Source: Bradyrhizobium sp. CSA207
GTDB lineage: Bacteria; Pseudomonadota; Alphaproteobacteria; Rhizobiales; Xanthobacteraceae
Length of the DNA: 35,209 nucleotides
NCBI RefSeq assembly: GCF_029051685.1
Contig: NZ_JAACFT010000056.1
Span: forward strand, 1-35,209
Direction of reading: 5' to 3'
In this document: positions 32,683 to 35,209 of the stretch, in pieces
How the letters are laid out: each line of letters begins with the position of its first letter
Numbering within the stretch: the first letter of the stretch is position 1
Notes under the pieces: model-generated
Database searches by the model: none
The model's input: only the letters and a program-made list of their open reading frames with translations
Told to the model about the DNA's origin: nothing
Translations under genes and position numbers: made by a program

Positions 32683-34509
32683 TCATTCGACGGTGACAGA
32701 TTTCGCAAGATTTCGCGGTTGGTCGACATCCGTGCCCATCAAGGTGGCCGTGTGATAGGCCAGGAGCTGCACCGGAATCGCATAGACAATGGGCGTAAAT
32801 GTCGTCCCCATCTCCGGCAGCACGATCGTCGCGAGTGTATCCATGGACGCCTCTACGGCACCGCTAGCGTCCGTTATCAAGATAATCTTGCCGCCGCGTG
32901 CGGCGACCTCCTGCATGTTCGAGATGGTCTTTTCGAAGAGCCGGTCGCAAGGAGCGATGACGATTACGGGAACGCTCTCGTCGACCAAGGCGATGGGGCC
33001 GTGCTTGAGCTCTCCGGCCGCATAGCCGGCGGCGTGAATATAGGAGATTTCCTTCAGCTTCAGTGCCCCTTCCAGCGCCAGTGGAAACGACGTGCCGCGA
33101 CCAAGATATAGCACGTCACGCGATTTGGCGATGTCGCGTGCGAGCTTCTCGATCTGTGACTCGCTGGCAAGCGCCGCTCTGGCTAGCCGGGGAATCTCGA
33201 TCAGCGCTCGCACGAGATCGACCTCCTCGCTCTCCGACAATTCACCGCGCGCCTTGCCCGCAGCGACCGCAAGCGCCGCCAGGACGACCAACTGGCATGT
33301 GAACGCCTTGGTCGAGGCAACGCCGATTTCAGGTCCGGCGAGTGTCTGCAACACTGTCCCGCTTTCGCGCGCAATGGTCGAACTCAGAACGTTCACGATC
33401 GAGAGCGTATGCAGGCCTTGCGATTTGGCGTAGCGGAGCGCGGCCAGCGTATCGGCCGTCTCGCCGGACTGCGAGATGAAGATAGCAAGATCTCCCTTGC
33501 GCATCGGTGCCTCACGATAGCGAAATTCGGAGGCGACATCGAGCTCGATCGGAATACGAGCCAGCCGCTCGAACCAGTATTTGGCGATATGGCCGGCATA
33601 GCCTGCCGTACCGCAAGCCGTGATCGAGATATGTCCGATCTCGTCGAAATCGAACGGAAGCTCCTGCGGCAGTGCCACGCTCTCGGTGGCGATATCGACG
33701 TAATGCGCCAGCGTCTGCCCGATCACCTCTGGCTGTTCGTGGATTTCTTTTGCCATGAAATGGCGGTAGTTTGCTTTGTCCACGAGAACCGACGACGCGC
33801 CAGATTTCACCACTTCCCGGCGGGCGACTGTGCCTTGTGCGTCGTAGACCACGCTGAAGTTGCGGTTAAGCACAGCCCAATCGCCGTCCTCAAGATAGGT
33901 GATCGAGTCGGTAAGGGGCGCGAGCGCGATAGCATCCGATCCGAGATACATTTCGCCTTCGCCATGGCCGATCGCGAGTGGTGAGCCCTTGCGCGCACCG
34001 ATCATGAGGTCGTGTTGACCCTTGAATAGGATTGCTAGCGCAAACGCGCCCACCAGCCGCGGCAGCGACGCTTTTACTGCTTCCTGCGGCGAGCAGCCAC
34101 TTTTCAGATATGAGTCGATGAGATGCGCCACCACCTCGGTGTCTGTTTCAGAGGCGAAACAGGCGCCATGCTGTTTCAGATCCGCGCGCAGCTCGCGGAA
34201 ATTCTCGATAATGCCGTTATGGACGACTGCAACATTGTCCGTTGCATGCGGATGAGCATTGTGCTCGGTCGGCTTGCCATGGGTAGCCCAGCGTGTGTGC
34301 CCTATCCCGGCATGGCCTGAGAGCGGATGGCAGCGAAGGCGTGTCTCAAGGTTCCTCAGCTTGCCCTCGGCGCGCCGAAGCTCGATATGATTTCCTTTGA
34401 GCGTTCCAATGCCTGCTGAGTCATAACCGCGATATTCCAGTCGCTTGAGTGAATCGATGAGGCGATCCGCGACCGGACCGCGCCCTAAGATACCGACAAT
34501 TCCGCACAT
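32683..34509 (-). CDS. nodM: NodM/GlmS, glutamine-fructose-6-phosphate aminotransferase (isomerising)
   Basis: The enzyme makes glucosamine-6-phosphate from fructose-6-phosphate and glutamine, the first step to UDP-GlcNAc for NodC. The 608-residue product starts MCGIVGILGRG, with Cys-2 as the glutaminase nucleophile. It has RLEYRGYDSAGIG, HTRWATHGKP, and two SIS sugar-isomerase domains with FISQSGETADTLAAL and STKAFTCQLV, ending DVDQPRNLAKSVTVE as usual for GlmS. Its place next to nolK in the symbiosis region argues for the nodulation paralogue nodM rather than the housekeeping glmS. No nod box lies directly upstream; its promoter is probably beyond nolK. Confidence 0.93.
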   Translation of the reverse strand: MCGIVGILGRGPVADRLIDSLKRLEYRGYDSAGIGTLKGNHIELRRAEGKLRNLETRLRCHPLSGHAGIGHTRWATHGKPTEHNAHPHATDNVAVVHNGIIENFRELRADLKQHGACFASETDTEVVAHLIDSYLKSGCSPQEAVKASLPRLVGAFALAILFKGQHDLMIGARKGSPLAIGHGEGEMYLGSDAIALAPLTDSITYLEDGDWAVLNRNFSVVYDAQGTVARREVVKSGASSVLVDKANYRHFMAKEIHEQPEVIGQTLAHYVDIATESVALPQELPFDFDEIGHISITACGTAGYAGHIAKYWFERLARIPIELDVASEFRYREAPMRKGDLAIFISQSGETADTLAALRYAKSQGLHTLSIVNVLSSTIARESGTVLQTLAGPEIGVASTKAFTCQLVVLAALAVAAGKARGELSESEEVDLVRALIEIPRLARAALASESQIEKLARDIAKSRDVLYLGRGTSFPLALEGALKLKEISYIHAAGYAAGELKHGPIALVDESVPVIVIAPCDRLFEKTISNMQEVAARGGKIILITDASGAVEASMDTLATIVLPEMGTTFTPIVYAIPVQLLAYHTATLMGTDVDQPRNLAKSVTVE

Positions 34510-34706
34510 GCTAATCAGTTTACCTCAAGTTCAAAACAGAGCGTCCGCAAGGCGCGGCTGACCAATTCGCTCCAGTCTAGCCGTGCCTGCCCTCCATCGG
34601 GCACGCGTCACCCGGCAGTGCGCGAGCTCCGAGCAACACGTGGAGCCCTGTCGAATTCGCCGGAAGATCCTAAAGCAACTTTCTGGGAACCGAACAATGA
34701 ACGCCA

Positions 34707-35209
34707 TCAGCGGCTAGCAACTGCATGATTCTGTCCTTTGTCCGATGTAGCCAAGAAGGCCTGGTAGGTCTGCCCCATTCCATGTGCGAGCCATGTCCTC
34801 GCGCGCCAGCCGAGGCTCGCCAGACGGCTGACGTCGAGCAGCTTGCGCGGCGTGCCGTCGGGGCGTGAGGTGTCGAACGTGATCTCGCCGATGTAGCCGA
34901 CGACCTCGGCGACGCTGCGGGCAAACTCGGCAATGGTGATATCCTCGCCGGTGCCGATGTTGATCAGCTCCGCACCCGAATAGGTCTTCATCAGGTGCAC
35001 GCAGGCATCCGCCATGTCGTCGACGTAGAGAAACTCGCGCCGCGGCGTGCCGGTGCCCCAGACCGCGACGCTCCTCGCACCCGCGACCTTGGCCTCGTGG
35101 AAGCGGCGGATCAGGGCGGCGACCACATGGCTCAATTCGGGATGATAATTGTCGCCGGGGCCGTAGAGATTGGTCGGCATCACGCTGATGAAGTCGCATC
35201 CGTACTGGC
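34707..35209 (-). CDS. nolK: NolK, GDP-L-fucose synthase, C-terminal part (cut by window edge)
   Basis: GDP-L-fucose synthase converts GDP-4-keto-6-deoxymannose to GDP-fucose, the donor for NodZ. The visible ~166 residues begin inside the protein with YGCDFISVMPTNLYGPGDN. They continue with the conserved VWGTGTPRREFLYVDDMADA, NIGTGEDITIAEFA and TSRPDGTPRKLLDVSRL, all typical of bacterial GDP-fucose synthases. The catalytic Ser-Tyr-Lys region lies outside the window. It ends about 200 bases before nodM on the same strand, suggesting one transcription unit for sugar-nucleotide supply. Confidence 0.92.
   Translation of the reverse strand, partial: QYGCDFISVMPTNLYGPGDNYHPELSHVVAALIRRFHEAKVAGARSVAVWGTGTPRREFLYVDDMADACVHLMKTYSGAELINIGTGEDITIAEFARSVAEVVGYIGEITFDTSRPDGTPRKLLDVSRLASLGWRARTWLAHGMGQTYQAFLATSDKGQNHAVASR

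Noticed and set aside
1..35209. CRISPR arrays, tRNA or rRNA genes
   Set aside because: No regularly spaced repeats and no tRNA or rRNA sequence were recognised on either strand by reading.

Overview
The window is part of a Bradyrhizobium-type chromosomal symbiosis island. The gene order nolA - (nodD2 remnant) - nodD1 // nodK/nodY-nodA-nodB-nodC-nodS-nodU-nodI-nodJ-nolO-nodZ - fixR-nifA - fixA is the arrangement known from Bradyrhizobium japonicum and B. elkanii. The proteins carry family signatures typical of that genus: NodA of 210 residues, NodD1 of 314, FixR of 278, NodZ of 324, and a NifA with the C-X11-C-X19-C-X4-C redox motif.

Layout. (1) 1-3064: the 5' end of an IS transposase at the left edge, then an inverted partial duplicate of nodBC. 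The duplicate carries a nearly complete second nodC whose C-terminus is replaced by an unrelated ~180-residue extension, and a good nod box (3019-3064) points at it. (2) 3065-9769: minus-strand accessory genes: a 114-residue unknown, a small HTH_17-like DNA-binding protein overlapping a 54-residue ORF, a luciferase-like monooxygenase, a HisC-like aminotransferase, a small membrane peptide, and a periplasmic binding protein of the branched-chain amino acid type. (3) 9770-14370: regulators: nolA (MerR family), a 67-residue island-type protein, a decayed nodD2, nodD1, and three copies of a 28-bp MerR-spaced promoter/operator. (4) 14326-25294: the nod box and the long nod operon that builds, decorates and exports the lipochitooligosaccharide Nod factor, ending in nolO and nodZ. 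(5) 25295-30303: sigma-54-type promoters driving fixR-nifA and fixA. (6) 30886-35209, minus strand: GDP-fucose synthase (nolK, cut by the window edge), glucosamine synthase (nodM) and an MHS-type transporter.

How the genes fit together. NodD1 binds the nod box and, with plant flavonoids, switches on the operon. NodM supplies glucosamine-6-phosphate. NodC makes the chitin backbone, NodB deacetylates it, NodA acylates it, NodS N-methylates it, and NodU and NolO carbamoylate it. NodZ adds fucose from GDP-fucose, to which NolK contributes. NodI and NodJ export the product. NolA modulates nod regulation. FixR-NifA controls nitrogen-fixation genes, including the electron-transfer gene fixA.

The main unexpected points are the chimeric second nodC under its own nod box, a 433-bp perfectly identical tract shared by the two nodC copies that suggests gene conversion, and the three-copy NolA-like operator, one copy of which lies upstream of the dead nodD2.
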